A stretch of DNA of 64,000 nucleotides from Pelagibacterium sp. 26DY04 (GCF_031202305.1 NZ_CP101731.1:3100001-3164000), one strand, 5' to 3'; positions 45,251 through 53,726 are shown, counted from the first letter of the stretch. Numbers and translations are program-made. Notes: generated by a model not told the origin, from the letters alone.

Positions 45251-46276
45251 ATGGCACTGGTCCGCGGACGCACAACCGAACGCGCCAATTCCTGGCCCGG
45301 CTATGTCGACGCCCTGTCGAGCCTGCTGCTGGTCATTATCTTCATGCTCTCGATGTTCATGATCGCCCAGTTTTTCCTCAACCAGGAAATCCTGGGACGC
45401 GACACGGCGCTTTCCCGCCTTAACGCGCAGATTGCCGAACTCACCGAGTTGCTGCAGCTCGAACGCGCCAACTCCGAGGATCTGGAGCTCTCTATCGCCT
45501 CGCTTTCGGCAACGCTTTCCGGGGTGGAGGCCGAGCGCGACCAGCTCGAGAGCGAACTTGCCGGGCTGGGCGCCGGGATCGGCGAATATGACGACACGAT
45601 CGCCGGGCTCGAGGCCGAACTTGCCGAAGAGCAGGAGCTTTCGTCGGAAGCCCAGGCACAGGTGGCGCTTTTGAACCAGCAGCTCGCCGCCCTGCGCCAG
45701 CAGATTGGGGCGCTCGAAGCCGCGCTCGAAGCGTCCGAATTGCGGGACGCCGAAAGCCGCACCCAGATCGCCGATCTGGGCCGCCGGCTGAACGTCGCGC
45801 TCGCGCAGCGGGTCCAGGATCTCTCGCGCTATCGCTCGGACTTTTTCGGGCGGCTGCGCGAAATCCTCGAGGGGCGGTCGGACGTGCAGGTGGTGGGCGA
45901 CCGGTTCGTGTTTCAATCCGAAGTGCTGTTCGATGCCGGCCAAGCGGTGATTTCCCCCGAGGGCGAGGACCAGATCGCCTCGCTGGCCGATGCCATTCTC
46001 GAACTCGAGGATGAAATTCCGGCCGATATCCCCTGGGTGCTGCGCATCGACGGGCATACCGATCGGCGGCCGATCTCCACGCCGCAATTTCCATCCAACT
46101 GGGAATTGTCGGCCGCCCGCGCCATCGCGGTGGCCAAGCTGCTCGTGGAACAGGGCGTTTCACCCAACCGATTGCTGGCGGCGGGATTCGGAGAGTTCGC
46201 CCCGCTCGATCCGGCCGATACCGAGGAAGCGTATCGGCGCAACAGGCGGATCGAGTTCAAGCTGACCGAGGCATAG
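45251..46276 (+). CDS. MotB/OmpA-like peptidoglycan-binding partner protein
   Basis: 341 residues; AAGGG about 9 bases before the ATG. One N-terminal membrane helix with the proton-carrying Asp in WPGYVDALSSLLLVIIFML (Asp20), a long coiled coil (about 50-190, many Glu/Leu/Gln), and an OmpA-type peptidoglycan-binding domain (about 215-341: LFDAGQAVISPEG, RIDGHTDRRPI, ELSAARAIAVAKLL, RRNRRIEFKL). It should anchor a proton-driven stator to the wall. Operon with the MotA-like gene. Confidence 0.9.
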   Translation: MALVRGRTTERANSWPGYVDALSSLLLVIIFMLSMFMIAQFFLNQEILGRDTALSRLNAQIAELTELLQLERANSEDLELSIASLSATLSGVEAERDQLESELAGLGAGIGEYDDTIAGLEAELAEEQELSSEAQAQVALLNQQLAALRQQIGALEAALEASELRDAESRTQIADLGRRLNVALAQRVQDLSRYRSDFFGRLREILEGRSDVQVVGDRFVFQSEVLFDAGQAVISPEGEDQIASLADAILELEDEIPADIPWVLRIDGHTDRRPISTPQFPSNWELSAARAIAVAKLLVEQGVSPNRLLAAGFGEFAPLDPADTEEAYRRNRRIEFKLTEA

Positions 46277-46316
46277 CGGGTTCAGCTACCAACCGCGTCT
46301 GACTTTGCAAGCTCGG

Positions 46317-46371
46317 CGCCCCCCTCATCCGACCGCTTCGCGGCCACCTTCTCCCACCAGGGGAGAAGGGG
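46317..46371. repeat. Mosaic repeat copy
   Basis: CGCCCCCCTCATCCG, a CCGCTTCGCGG hairpin, then CTTCTCCCACCAGGGGAGAAGG. Confidence 0.6.
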
Positions 46372-46408
46372 AACTGATTTCGTGGAACTGAGGAGCTAAC
46401 CAAAGACC

Positions 46409-46449
46409 CCCCCTCATCCCTGGTGGGAGAAGGGATGGGATGAGGGGGC
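46409..46449. repeat. Mosaic repeat, palindromic short copy
   Basis: CCCCCCTCATCCC and CTGGTGGGAGAAGGGATGGGATGAGGGGGCG: opposed halves fused into one palindrome. Confidence 0.55.
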
Positions 46450-46495
46450 GCTGAGATTGCGGGATTACCACCGTTGGCTGTTCTCGCAGGCGCTG

Positions 46496-46560
46496 CGCAC
46501 CCCTCATCCGACCTTTCGCTTTCAGCGAAAGCCCACCTTCTCCCTCAAGGGGAGAAGGAC
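46496..46560. repeat. Mosaic repeat copy with CTTTCGCTTTCAGCGAAAG hairpin
   Basis: GCGCACCCCTCATCCG, an 8-bp hairpin, then CTTCTCCCTCAAGGGGAGAAGG. Confidence 0.6.
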
Positions 46561-46608
46561 AGCCCGTTGCAACTTTCAGGGCCGGACCTCGAAGGCTTCG
46601 ACAGGAGC

Positions 46609-46655
46609 CCCCTCTCCCCTTGAGGGAGAGGGCCGGGGTGAGGGGTGCGCTGAGC
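46609..46655. repeat. Mosaic repeat copy, inverted
   Basis: CCCCCTCTCCCCTTGAGGGAGAGGG followed by GGGGTGAGGGGTGCGCTGAG, the reverse of the other copies. Confidence 0.6.
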
Positions 46656-46680
46656 TCGTGACGGTCGACGACGACCGCAA

Positions 46681-48516
46681 TTACCCTGCCAGAGCCTCTT
46701 CGTTCATCCGGAATTGGAGTTTTGCCAACTCGGCATAGCGGCCGCCTTTCGCGACCAGTTGGGCATGGGTGCCCTGATCGATAAGCCGGCCTTTTTCGAG
46801 GACCAGGATGCGGTCGGCGTTGCGGATGGTGGCGAGGCGGTGGGCGATGACGAGGGTGGTCCGCCCTTCCATCAGGCGCTCGAGGGCCTTTTGCACAAGA
46901 TGCTCGCTTTGGGCGTCAAGAGCGGAGGTGGCTTCGTCGAGCAACAGGATCGGGGCATCTTTCAGGAGCGCGCGGGCGATGGCGACGCGTTGCTTCTGGC
47001 CGCCCGAGAGCATGACGCCGCGTTCGCCCACCATGGTATCGAAACCACTGGGCAGCTCTTCAACGAAACCGGTGACCAGAGCCGCATCGGCGGCGGCGCG
47101 GATTTTATCCAAACCGGCCTCGGGCTTTGCGAAACGGATATTGTCGGCAATGGTGCCGGCAAAGATCACCGGCTCCTGATCGACCGAAGCGAAGCGCTGG
47201 CGCAACTGGCGCGGGTCGACGTCGCGCACATCAATGTCATCGACGAGAACGCGGCCGGAATTGACGTCATAAAAGCGCTGCAGCAGGGCAAAGACCGTCG
47301 ACTTGCCGGCGCCCGAAGCGCCTACGAGAGCGAGCTGTTCGCCCTTTTCCACCGCAAAGGAAAGATCGGCCAGGATCGGGGCATCGTCGCGCGTCTTATA
47401 GGTGAAATCCACAGCCTCGAAGCGCACGGTGCCCTGCGAGGGCTCAGGCATGGCGGTGGGATTGGCCTTGATCGGCAGGGTCGAGCGGGTGTCGAGGATT
47501 TCGAACAGTCGCTCGGTGGCGCCGGAAACCTGCTGCAGCGTGCCGAACACGTCGCTCATATTGGTGAGCGCGCTGGTGGCGACCACCGCATAGATGGCGA
47601 ACTGGGTGACCTCGCCCACGGTGATCATGCCGGCGAAAACCGCCTGGGTGCCCAGCCAGACCAGCCCGACCATGGCGCACATGGAAACGAACAGCACCAG
47701 CCCGATCATCAGCGACCGGGCCATGTGGCGGGTCAATTCGGCCTTGTAGGTGGTTTCCGCATAGCCGCGGAACAGCTCCTGCTGGCTTTCCTCCTGGGTG
47801 AAGGATTTGACGGTTTTGACCGAGGACAGGGTCTCGGTGATCATCGCAGAAAGATCGGCGAGCGAGGATTGGGTGCGCTTGGAGACCTTTTTCATGCGCC
47901 GGCCCATGATGACCAGCGGCACGACGATGATGGGGATAACCACGATCACCCCCAGCGCGAGCTGAAAGCTGGTCCAGAACATCATGAACACCGCGCCCAC
48001 CATCAGGATGAAGGAGCGCAGCGCCAGAGAGGCGGACGATCCTACCGCCGAGCGGATGGTGGCGACGTCGGCATTGAGCCGGGAGGTGAGTTCGCCCACC
48101 CGGTTGACGTCGAAGAAGGTGGCATCGAGGGTCAGGAGATGATCGAAAACCTCGCGCCGCAGATCGGCGATGGCACGCTCGCCGATGACCGAGATGAGAT
48201 AAAAGCGCGCGCCGCCCGAGATCGCCATGATCGCGGCAATCACGATCACCAGCCAGGCATAGGACGAGACGACCTCGAGATTTTCGGTGACGAACCCCTG
48301 ATCGATGAAATCGCCGGCCAGGTAAGGCAGCGAGAGCGAGGTGATCGCCGCGACCAGAAGGAAGGTGAAGGTCAGCGTCAGCCGCACCGGATAGCGTGTC
48401 ATGAAGGGAATCAGACGGCGCAGCGGGGAAAACGAGCTCGGCTTGGCCCCTGCCCTAAGGCGCGGAATGTCCGTCTGGACGGGCGTTGTGATGTCGGAAA
48501 GTCGTGCGTCAGCCAT
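46681..48516 (-). CDS. ABC exporter, fused permease and ATPase (MsbA/ATM-like)
   Basis: 611 residues from ATG 48516. Six membrane helices (about 45-325) followed by an ATPase domain: Walker A GASGAGKST, signature LSGGQKQRVAIARALL, Walker B ILLLDEATSALD, switch His in VIAHRLATI. Half-transporter working as a homodimer; exports a lipid or drug-like compound, substrate unknown. Divergent from rpmE, a pairing seen in other Rhizobiales. Confidence 0.93.
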   Translation of the reverse strand: MADARLSDITTPVQTDIPRLRAGAKPSSFSPLRRLIPFMTRYPVRLTLTFTFLLVAAITSLSLPYLAGDFIDQGFVTENLEVVSSYAWLVIVIAAIMAISGGARFYLISVIGERAIADLRREVFDHLLTLDATFFDVNRVGELTSRLNADVATIRSAVGSSASLALRSFILMVGAVFMMFWTSFQLALGVIVVIPIIVVPLVIMGRRMKKVSKRTQSSLADLSAMITETLSSVKTVKSFTQEESQQELFRGYAETTYKAELTRHMARSLMIGLVLFVSMCAMVGLVWLGTQAVFAGMITVGEVTQFAIYAVVATSALTNMSDVFGTLQQVSGATERLFEILDTRSTLPIKANPTAMPEPSQGTVRFEAVDFTYKTRDDAPILADLSFAVEKGEQLALVGASGAGKSTVFALLQRFYDVNSGRVLVDDIDVRDVDPRQLRQRFASVDQEPVIFAGTIADNIRFAKPEAGLDKIRAAADAALVTGFVEELPSGFDTMVGERGVMLSGGQKQRVAIARALLKDAPILLLDEATSALDAQSEHLVQKALERLMEGRTTLVIAHRLATIRNADRILVLEKGRLIDQGTHAQLVAKGGRYAELAKLQFRMNEEALAG

Positions 48517-48703
48517 AAAACGGGCTTTCAATGTTTGCCGCCTAGATAAGCCGTTGAGGCGCCGAGGGCAACCACGCGCGAGAATCGGGGATGTTCGCCG
48601 GGCCTTGCGCATTGCGCGGGCTTTGGGTAAAAGGCCGCCAACCAGTTTACGAGACGTACCGTCCGGGCGCTTGCGCGCCCGTTTGATTTAGGGCCCGATC
48701 CAC

Positions 48704-48928
48704 ATGAAAAAAGACACTCACCCCGACTACCACTTCATCACCGTGGCGATGACCGACGGGACGACCTACAAGACCCGTTCGACCTACGGCAAGGAAGGCG
48801 ACACGCTGACCCTCGACATCGACCCGACCACGCACCCGGCCTGGACCGGCGGTCAGGGCAAGCTCGTCGACCGTGGCGGCCGCGTGTCGCGCTTCAAGGA
48901 AAAGTTCAAGGGCATCCTGGGTTCGTAA
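48704..48928 (+). CDS. rpmE: 50S ribosomal protein L31
   Basis: 74 residues. [29 protein letters not shown] is the L31 N-terminus; [21 protein letters not shown] is the C-terminal part. The zinc Cys residues found in the C+ form are absent, as is usual for this group. Followed by a strong terminator. Confidence 0.96.
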   Translation: MKKDTHPDYHFITVAMTDGTTYKTRSTYGKEGDTLTLDIDPTTHPAWTGGQGKLVDRGGRVSRFKEKFKGILGS

Positions 48929-48951
48929 GAGCCCTGATCGCTCGGAATACG

Positions 48952-48982
48952 AAAGCCCGGCCGGAGTGCCGGGCTTTTTGTT
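48952..48982 (+). terminator. Intrinsic terminator of rpmE
   Basis: AAAGCCCGG/CCGGGCTTT 9-bp stem (48952-48960 with 48969-48977), 8-base loop, T-rich tail TTTTTGTTT. Confidence 0.92.
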
Positions 48983-49096
48983 TGGGTGGTACTGCCGTTT
49001 GGGCACACACCTCTTCTATGCGTCGCAGGCGTTGCGGGACTACGGGGCAGGCCCGAAGACGACGGGGATGGAAGGCCGCTCGGCAGTGGGAACGCT

Positions 49097-49609
49097 CTAT
49101 TTGCCGCCGAAGGCGGCTTTGAGACGGTCCATCTGGGAACTGAGGGCGTTTTCGCCGGCGGGCTTGGAGGGGGTATCTTCGCCGCGTTCGATCCTGTCGA
49201 ACTTGACGACCCGTTCGAAAAGGCGGTCGCCCTTTTCGATATAGTGCTTCATGCGCTCGGGGATTTCGTCCCAGCCCGGACCGCCGCGATCCTCGGGAAG
49301 GGCCGAGAACTTGACCTTTGACTTTTCCTCAAGGGCCTGTTGCGGGGAAATCTCGCCCTCGTTAACGGCGCGCTGGAGCAGGAGCCAGGAGGCGAGCTGC
49401 ATGAGGCGCGTGGTCAGCCGCATGCTTTCGGTGGCGTAGAGGAAGGAACCCTCGCGGCTGAGCGTCTTGCTTTCGGTACGCCCTTCCCCGTCGAGATAGG
49501 CGGCGACCTCCTCGATCAACCCCATGCCTTCGCGGTAGAGCAGGTCAAAGCCTCCCGAGGACAAAAGTCTCGGGGTCAACGCAACGGTTGGGGACATGAC
49601 CTCGTCCAC
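49097..49609 (-). CDS. rcdA: RcdA-family protein (DUF1465), regulator of CtrA degradation
   Basis: 170 residues from GTG 49609 with AAGGAG 5 bases upstream; ATG 49597 also possible. All-helical; GFDLLYREGMGLIEEVAAYLDGEGR, LSREGSFLYATESMRLTTRLMQLASWLLLQRAV are the family core, with an acidic/proline loop toward the C terminus. In Caulobacter RcdA is an adaptor that helps ClpXP degrade CtrA and other cell-cycle proteins. Near trcR, another cell-cycle gene, 1.9 kb away. Confidence 0.85.
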   Translation of the reverse strand: MDEVMSPTVALTPRLLSSGGFDLLYREGMGLIEEVAAYLDGEGRTESKTLSREGSFLYATESMRLTTRLMQLASWLLLQRAVNEGEISPQQALEEKSKVKFSALPEDRGGPGWDEIPERMKHYIEKGDRLFERVVKFDRIERGEDTPSKPAGENALSSQMDRLKAAFGGK

Positions 49610-49958
49610 GGGCGCTCCTTGATCGTTTCGATAGCTGGGCTACCATATTAGGCGCAATCGAGGGCGCCGTCATCCCGCACGGCAAGAGGAGTTGCAACTA
49701 GGCTTAACGCCGACGGCTCGGGGAAATCGCCAACCCAGAAAAAGAAAAAGAGCCGTCAGGTGAACGGCTCTCGAAAGTTAACAGGGAGGCGTCAAACAGA
49801 GGGAAGAAACCGCTCTGAAAAACTCCAGCGCAAAAACTGGATGAGGAAAACCTAAACCGAACTCGTAAAATTTTCCTTAACGAGACTCGCTTTTTTAACC
49901 TTACCGGCAAGTGCATCTTCCCTGTCGCCGATGGGCCACGCCTCGGAGCGGTGCGGGA
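49610..49958. other. 349-base intergenic region, relatively AT-rich, with a minus-strand terminator
   Basis: Lies between the DUF1192 and rcdA genes (both minus strand). The part from about 49770 to 49890 is rich in A and T and has no convincing reading frame with a start signal. It ends in a good intrinsic terminator at 49740-49770 read on the minus strand. It may be a long 3' untranslated region of the DUF1192 mRNA or a separate small RNA of about 130-150 nt. Confidence 0.5.
49740..49770 (-). terminator. Intrinsic terminator with long T-rich tail
   Basis: GAGCCGT/ACGGCTC 7-bp stem (49764-49770 with 49750-49756), 7-base loop, then TTTTTCTTTTTC on the minus strand. Confidence 0.88.
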
Positions 49959-50141
49959 TCAGAACTTGAAGACGGCATCGGCCGCCGAGCGGCTGGCGTT
50001 CTTGCTTTCGATGGCGCGCTCGAGACGGGCGATCTCGTTTTGGAGAAGGGAGATGCGGTCGGTCAGCTCATCGACCGAGAGCGCATCGAGCGGCATGCCG
50101 ACCTCATGAACCGGCTGGCGACGGACCTCATCCTCATCCAT
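49959..50141 (-). CDS. DUF1192 small protein
   Basis: 60 residues. MDEDEVRRQP then PLDALSVDELTDRISLLQNEIARLERAIESK: an acidic start followed by a short coiled coil, the DUF1192 pattern found across Rhizobiales. Function unknown. Minus strand, upstream of the AT-rich region and rcdA. Confidence 0.85.
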   Translation of the reverse strand: MDEDEVRRQPVHEVGMPLDALSVDELTDRISLLQNEIARLERAIESKNASRSAADAVFKF

Positions 50142-50334
50142 GGCGCGCTCCTTTTTCGGCTCCGACGCTTCCCGTTTGCCCCATCCGAACGGCTGGGTCC
50201 AGACAAAGGGGCAATACTAACGCGCAGACACAAAGATTGGTTCCCGGCCCCGGTCACGATTATGTCAGAGTCCAACATCACACTTGCCTGGACTCCGACT
50301 TGTGACAATTTAATGGCAGCTGGGGGCGCGACCG

Positions 50335-51381
50335 GTGTTCGAGATTCTGATAGACGGTGCAATGACTCAGACTGCCCTTCGCCTTGCCGGCGGCATCGCC
50401 CTTGTCTCCATCATCCTTTACGGGCTCGTCATAGCCTTCGCCTATACCTTCCAGCGCGAAATGGTGTTTCCGCGCCGCTTCGTGAATGCTGCGCCCTTTG
50501 CCATGATGGTGGGCAACGATTTCGAGCGCTTTGCGCTGGAAACGGCCGATGGCGAACGGCTCAAGGCCTATTACAAGCCCCCGCGCGAGGGCGCCCCGGT
50601 GGTCGTCGCCTTCCACGGCAATGGCAGCGTACCCGAGCCCATGGCGGTGCGGTTCGGACGCGGCCCCTGGGCTGATGCCGGGTTCGGAGTGCTCGCCTTT
50701 GCCTATCGCGGCTATCCCGGTTCGACTGGCACGCCGAGCGAGGAAGGGCTGCTGCTCGATGCCGAAGCGGCCATTCAATATGTGCGCGAGCACGCGCCCG
50801 GCAGCCGGATGGTGCTCATGGGCCATTCGCTGGGCACCGGGGTGGCGGTCGCCATGTCGGAGCGCTATCGATCGATGAGCCTCGTGCTCGAAGCTCCCTT
50901 TTCCTCGCTGCCGGACGTGGTGGCGGCGACCATGCCGTTCCTGCCGGGGCAGTTGATGCACGACACCTTCGTCTCCGCCCGCCGCATCGCCGGGGCGCAG
51001 GCCGATACCATCATCATCGTCCATGGCGAGCGCGATACTGTTGTGCCCGCTTTCCTGGGGCGCCGTCTCTATGCGGCGGCTCCGCACGGGATCTTCATGT
51101 CGGTGGAAGATGCCGATCATCTCAACCTGCGCGGCATGCGCGATGCCGAAATTCTCGACATCGTGCTCAACGGCTATCCGCCCGAGCCCACGCCGCAAAG
51201 CGAGCCGGTGGGAACGCCCGACCCGATGCCGGCGGGCGCCGAGCCATCGGCACCAACGCCGCTCGACGGGCCGGTGGGGAGCCCCGACCCGTTCGCGGAA
51301 CGGCCTGCGCCTCCGCCCACCACCACGCCGGTGCATGCTCCCGCAGGCTCGCCCGATCCCCTGCAGGGCGCAGCGGTATGA
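50335..51381 (+). CDS. Membrane-anchored alpha/beta hydrolase (BEM46/ABHD13-like)
   Basis: 348 residues from GTG 50335 (GGGGGCG 5 bases upstream); ATG 50362 also possible. One N-terminal membrane helix (about 14-36) with QREMVFPRR after it, then an alpha/beta-hydrolase: VVVAFHGNGSVPEP, AYRGYPGSTGTPSEEG, nucleophile Ser in LMGHSLGTG, acid in HGERDTVVP and His in DADHLNLRG. The last 55 residues form a proline-rich tail with three imperfect repeats (VGTPDP, VGSPDP, AGSPDP). Substrate unknown. A second hydrolase of the same type is at 59572-60381. Confidence 0.87.
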   Translation: MFEILIDGAMTQTALRLAGGIALVSIILYGLVIAFAYTFQREMVFPRRFVNAAPFAMMVGNDFERFALETADGERLKAYYKPPREGAPVVVAFHGNGSVPEPMAVRFGRGPWADAGFGVLAFAYRGYPGSTGTPSEEGLLLDAEAAIQYVREHAPGSRMVLMGHSLGTGVAVAMSERYRSMSLVLEAPFSSLPDVVAATMPFLPGQLMHDTFVSARRIAGAQADTIIIVHGERDTVVPAFLGRRLYAAAPHGIFMSVEDADHLNLRGMRDAEILDIVLNGYPPEPTPQSEPVGTPDPMPAGAEPSAPTPLDGPVGSPDPFAERPAPPPTTTPVHAPAGSPDPLQGAAV

Positions 51382-51502
51382 TTAACAATTGCATGAGCGG
51401 TGCTTAGCACCTATATTGGCCGCCAAATTCCCCCTCATCGAGAACTGGCGAGGCGGGCGGACCGGAGGAAGACCGGGCCGCAGCGTTAGGAGAGATATAT
51501 CC

Positions 51503-52234
51503 ATGGCCACACAATTGCTCATGCCCAAGGCGACCGCCGTCTGGCTGGTCGAAAATACCGGGCTGACCTTCAAGCAGATCGCCGATTTCTGCACCCTGCA
51601 CCCGCTCGAAGTGCAGGGTATTGCCGACGGCGACGTCGCGGCCGGCATTCGCGGGGTCAATCCGCTCCAGAACGGGCAATTGACCCGCGAGGAAATCGCC
51701 AAGGGCGAAGCCGACGAAAACTATCGGCTGAAAATTTCCGAGCCCAAGGTGAAGGTCGCCGCCCCCAAGCGCCGTGGCCCGCGCTACACCCCGACCTCGC
51801 GCCGGCACGAGCGCCCCAACGCCATCAAATGGCTGGTGCGCAACCACCCCGAGCTCAAGGACGCCCAGATCATGCGGCTGGTGGGCACCACCAAGTCCAC
51901 GATCGAGTCCGTGCGTGAAGGCACCCACTGGAACGCGGCCAATCTGACCGCCATGGATCCGGTGACGCTGGGCCTGTGCAGCCAGATCGAGCTCGACATG
52001 GAAGTACGCAAGGCCGCTCGCCAGGCCGGCATCACCGAAGACGCGCCCGAGGGCACGCGGCTTCTGACCGCCGAGGAAGCGCTCAACCGCGCCCAGTATG
52101 CGCCCGAGGGTGAAGAGGGTGAAGCCGACGCACCGGCCAACGAGGAATACGACGCCGAGCGGGAAGCCGAGTCGGTGTTTGCCAAGCTCAAATCCCTCAA
52201 GGGCAGCGATTCCGACAGCGACGATCGCGAGTAA
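51503..52234 (+). CDS. trcR: Cell-cycle transcriptional regulator TrcR (DUF1013)
   Basis: 243 residues from ATG 51503 with AGGAGAG 8-9 bases upstream. MPKATAVWLVENTGLTFKQIADFC is the N-terminal helix-turn-helix-like part; RHERPNAIKWLVRNHPELKDAQIMRLVGTTKSTIESVREGTHW is a second one. The tail is acidic. Members are named TrcR after the alphaproteobacterial cell-cycle regulator. Ends in a strong terminator. Confidence 0.88.
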   Translation: MATQLLMPKATAVWLVENTGLTFKQIADFCTLHPLEVQGIADGDVAAGIRGVNPLQNGQLTREEIAKGEADENYRLKISEPKVKVAAPKRRGPRYTPTSRRHERPNAIKWLVRNHPELKDAQIMRLVGTTKSTIESVREGTHWNAANLTAMDPVTLGLCSQIELDMEVRKAARQAGITEDAPEGTRLLTAEEALNRAQYAPEGEEGEADAPANEEYDAEREAESVFAKLKSLKGSDSDSDDRE

Positions 52235-52252
52235 GCCCTTTCCCTGACTGTC

Positions 52253-52290
52253 GAACGGCCCGCCGCGCAGCCCGCGGCGGGCCGTTCATT
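52253..52290 (+). terminator. Strong hairpin terminator of trcR
   Basis: 15-bp perfect stem (52253-52267 with 52273-52287) with a 5-base loop; T tract weak (ATTT). Confidence 0.8.
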
Positions 52291-52361
52291 TGGGACGATG
52301 CTTGACACCCGACCGGTTTAGCGGCGCTATGCGCAGACTCCCCCTTCCCATTTCACGCTTC

Positions 52362-53117
52362 ATGTCCGATCCCACCTTCTTTCTCGTCGCCGCGCTGGCG
52401 GTCTTTCTCGTCGGGCTTTCCAAATCGGGCCTTGTGGCGAGCCTGGGCGTGGTGGGCGTGCCGCTGCTGACCCTGGTGATACCGGCCCGGGACGCGGCAG
52501 GAATGATGCTGCCGCTGCTGATCGTCATGGACATGATCGCGCTCATCGCCTATCGGCGCGAGGTCAATTGGCGCATCTTCTGGATATTGCTGCCCGGCGC
52601 CCTGGTGGGAACGGTGATCGCGTTCTCTCTTTCGGCGGTGGTGAGCGAGGCCATGGTGCGCCTGGCGATCGGGATCATCACGCTCCTTTTCGTGCTCGAT
52701 GCCTGGCTGCCGCTGCGCAAAAAGCTCGAGGGCCTGCCGCCTTCGCGGTTCTGGGGAACATTCTGGGGATCGGTCGCCGGGTTCACCAGCTTTGTGAGCC
52801 ACACCGGCGGGCCGCCGGTGCAGATTTATATGCTGCCCCTGCGGCTGACCCCGGCGCTGTTTGCCGGCACCAATGCGGTGTTCTTTGCAGTGGTCAACGC
52901 GGTAAAGATCCCGCCCTATCTGGTGCTGGGCCAGCTCTCATGGGCCAATATGCAGGCGGCGCTCTACCTCGTGCCGGTCGCCATCGCCGGCATGCTGGTG
53001 GGCGTGTTCGTGGTTCGCCGCATCGATCCGGCAATCTTCTACCGCGTGGCCTACCTGCTGATCTTCCTGCTCTCGCTCAAGCTCATCTACGATGGCGCAG
53101 TGGGGCTTTTGGCCTAG
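52362..53117 (+). CDS. TauE/SafE-family (TSUP) membrane transporter
   Basis: 251 residues from ATG 52362; longer in-frame starts exist but would add a non-membrane stretch. About eight membrane helices; FLVGLSKSGLVASLGVVGVPLL and TSFVSHTGGPPVQIYMLPL are the paired TSUP signatures. Exports or takes up small sulfur- or carbon-containing anions; substrate unknown. Confidence 0.9.
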   Translation: MSDPTFFLVAALAVFLVGLSKSGLVASLGVVGVPLLTLVIPARDAAGMMLPLLIVMDMIALIAYRREVNWRIFWILLPGALVGTVIAFSLSAVVSEAMVRLAIGIITLLFVLDAWLPLRKKLEGLPPSRFWGTFWGSVAGFTSFVSHTGGPPVQIYMLPLRLTPALFAGTNAVFFAVVNAVKIPPYLVLGQLSWANMQAALYLVPVAIAGMLVGVFVVRRIDPAIFYRVAYLLIFLLSLKLIYDGAVGLLA

Positions 53118-53125
53118 CTCGGCCA

Positions 53126-53156
53126 ATAAAAAAGGCCGCAGCTTGCGCCGTGGCCT
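53126..53156 (-). terminator. Terminator of the YdcH-like gene on the minus strand
   Basis: AGGCC...GGCCT stem (outer 5 bp perfect, 8 of 10 overall) followed on the minus strand by TTTTTTATT. May also stop plus-strand transcription from the TauE gene. Confidence 0.65.
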
Positions 53157-53182
53157 CACAGAAACTCGCCTTGAGCAAACGC

Positions 53183-53359
53183 CTAATGAGCGACGTCGCG
53201 ATTGGCTTGTGCCATCTGATCCTTGACTTCAAGCTTCTTGCGTTTGAGGGCTGCGATCAAAAGAGCGTCGCGGGATGGGTGGCGCATCTCTTCGTTGATC
53301 TTGCGTTCCAGATCCTGATGCCGCCGCTCCAGGGAGGTGATGTAAGTCTGTGAGGTCAT
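53183..53359 (-). CDS. YdcH-family small protein (DUF465)
   Basis: 58 residues from ATG 53359 with AAGGAG 7 bases upstream. TSLERRHQDLERKINEEMRHPSRDALLIAALKRKKLEVKDQM: a helical hairpin of the DUF465/SlyX-like kind. Function unknown. Head to head with a second member at 53483. Confidence 0.87.
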   Translation of the reverse strand: MTSQTYITSLERRHQDLERKINEEMRHPSRDALLIAALKRKKLEVKDQMAQANRDVAH

Positions 53360-53482
53360 AGTCACTCCTTTCATCAATGGACGACAATATCGTCACACTC
53401 TTTGGCGGCTTTGTCCAATGGCAAATCTATGGCAAGAGTCACAAATATGTCGTTGCGGGGCGTCCGTGGGGAAAACGCGTTC

Positions 53483-53698
53483 ATGTTGCCTTTGGACAAG
53501 CAGATAGAGGCCAAGCTTGGGCTGGAACTGGCCACAAAACGGCAGGAACATGCCGATCTGGACGCCGCGATCCATACGCTTTCAGCCTCCGGGCTCGCCG
53601 ATGCCACGCTGATCCAGCGTTTGAAAAAGCGCAAGCTCGCCCTCAAGGACCGGATCGTCGAGATCGAGCGCATCATCCTGCCCGACATCATCGCGTGA
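53483..53698 (+). CDS. YdcH-family small protein (DUF465), second copy
   Basis: 71 residues from ATG 53483 with GGGGAA about 10 bases upstream; longer in-frame start at 53402 has no support. LGLELATKRQEHADLDAAIHTL, then ATLIQRLKKRKLALKDRIVEIE matches the first copy (AALKRKKLEVKDQM) in its second helix. The two genes diverge from a 123-base shared region and are likely paralogues. Confidence 0.85.
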   Translation: MLPLDKQIEAKLGLELATKRQEHADLDAAIHTLSASGLADATLIQRLKKRKLALKDRIVEIERIILPDIIA

Positions 53699-53711
53699 CA
53701 TTAAGTTAAGT

Positions 53712-53726
53712 TGACTTCACCCATCA
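53712..53726. promoter_or_regulatory. Putative RirA iron-responsive operator
   Basis: Exact TGA-N9-TCA (53712-53714 and 53724-53726), overlapping TTGACT at 53711-53716 (candidate -35), 48 bases upstream of the siderophore-interacting protein ATG. Context closely matches the site at 33685-33699. Confidence 0.6.

Larger units (their letters stand above)
46277..46680. other. 404-base gene-free region made of mosaic repeats
   Basis: Between convergent genes. Almost the whole stretch is occupied by four repeat copies (listed separately); I see no gene and no classical terminator. The repeat hairpins may themselves end transcription from both sides. Confidence 0.7.

Noticed and set aside
44234..46276. 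Zorya defence system
   Set aside because: The MotA/MotB-like pair resembles ZorA/ZorB in layout only; no ZorC/ZorD/ZorE-type gene (helicase, nuclease) is adjacent, and the neighbours are housekeeping genes.
49704..49916. 70-codon minus-strand frame in the AT-rich gap after DUF1192
   Set aside because: It runs through the intrinsic terminator hairpin and its T tail and has odd Ser/Phe/Arg-rich composition; a non-coding transcript is more likely.
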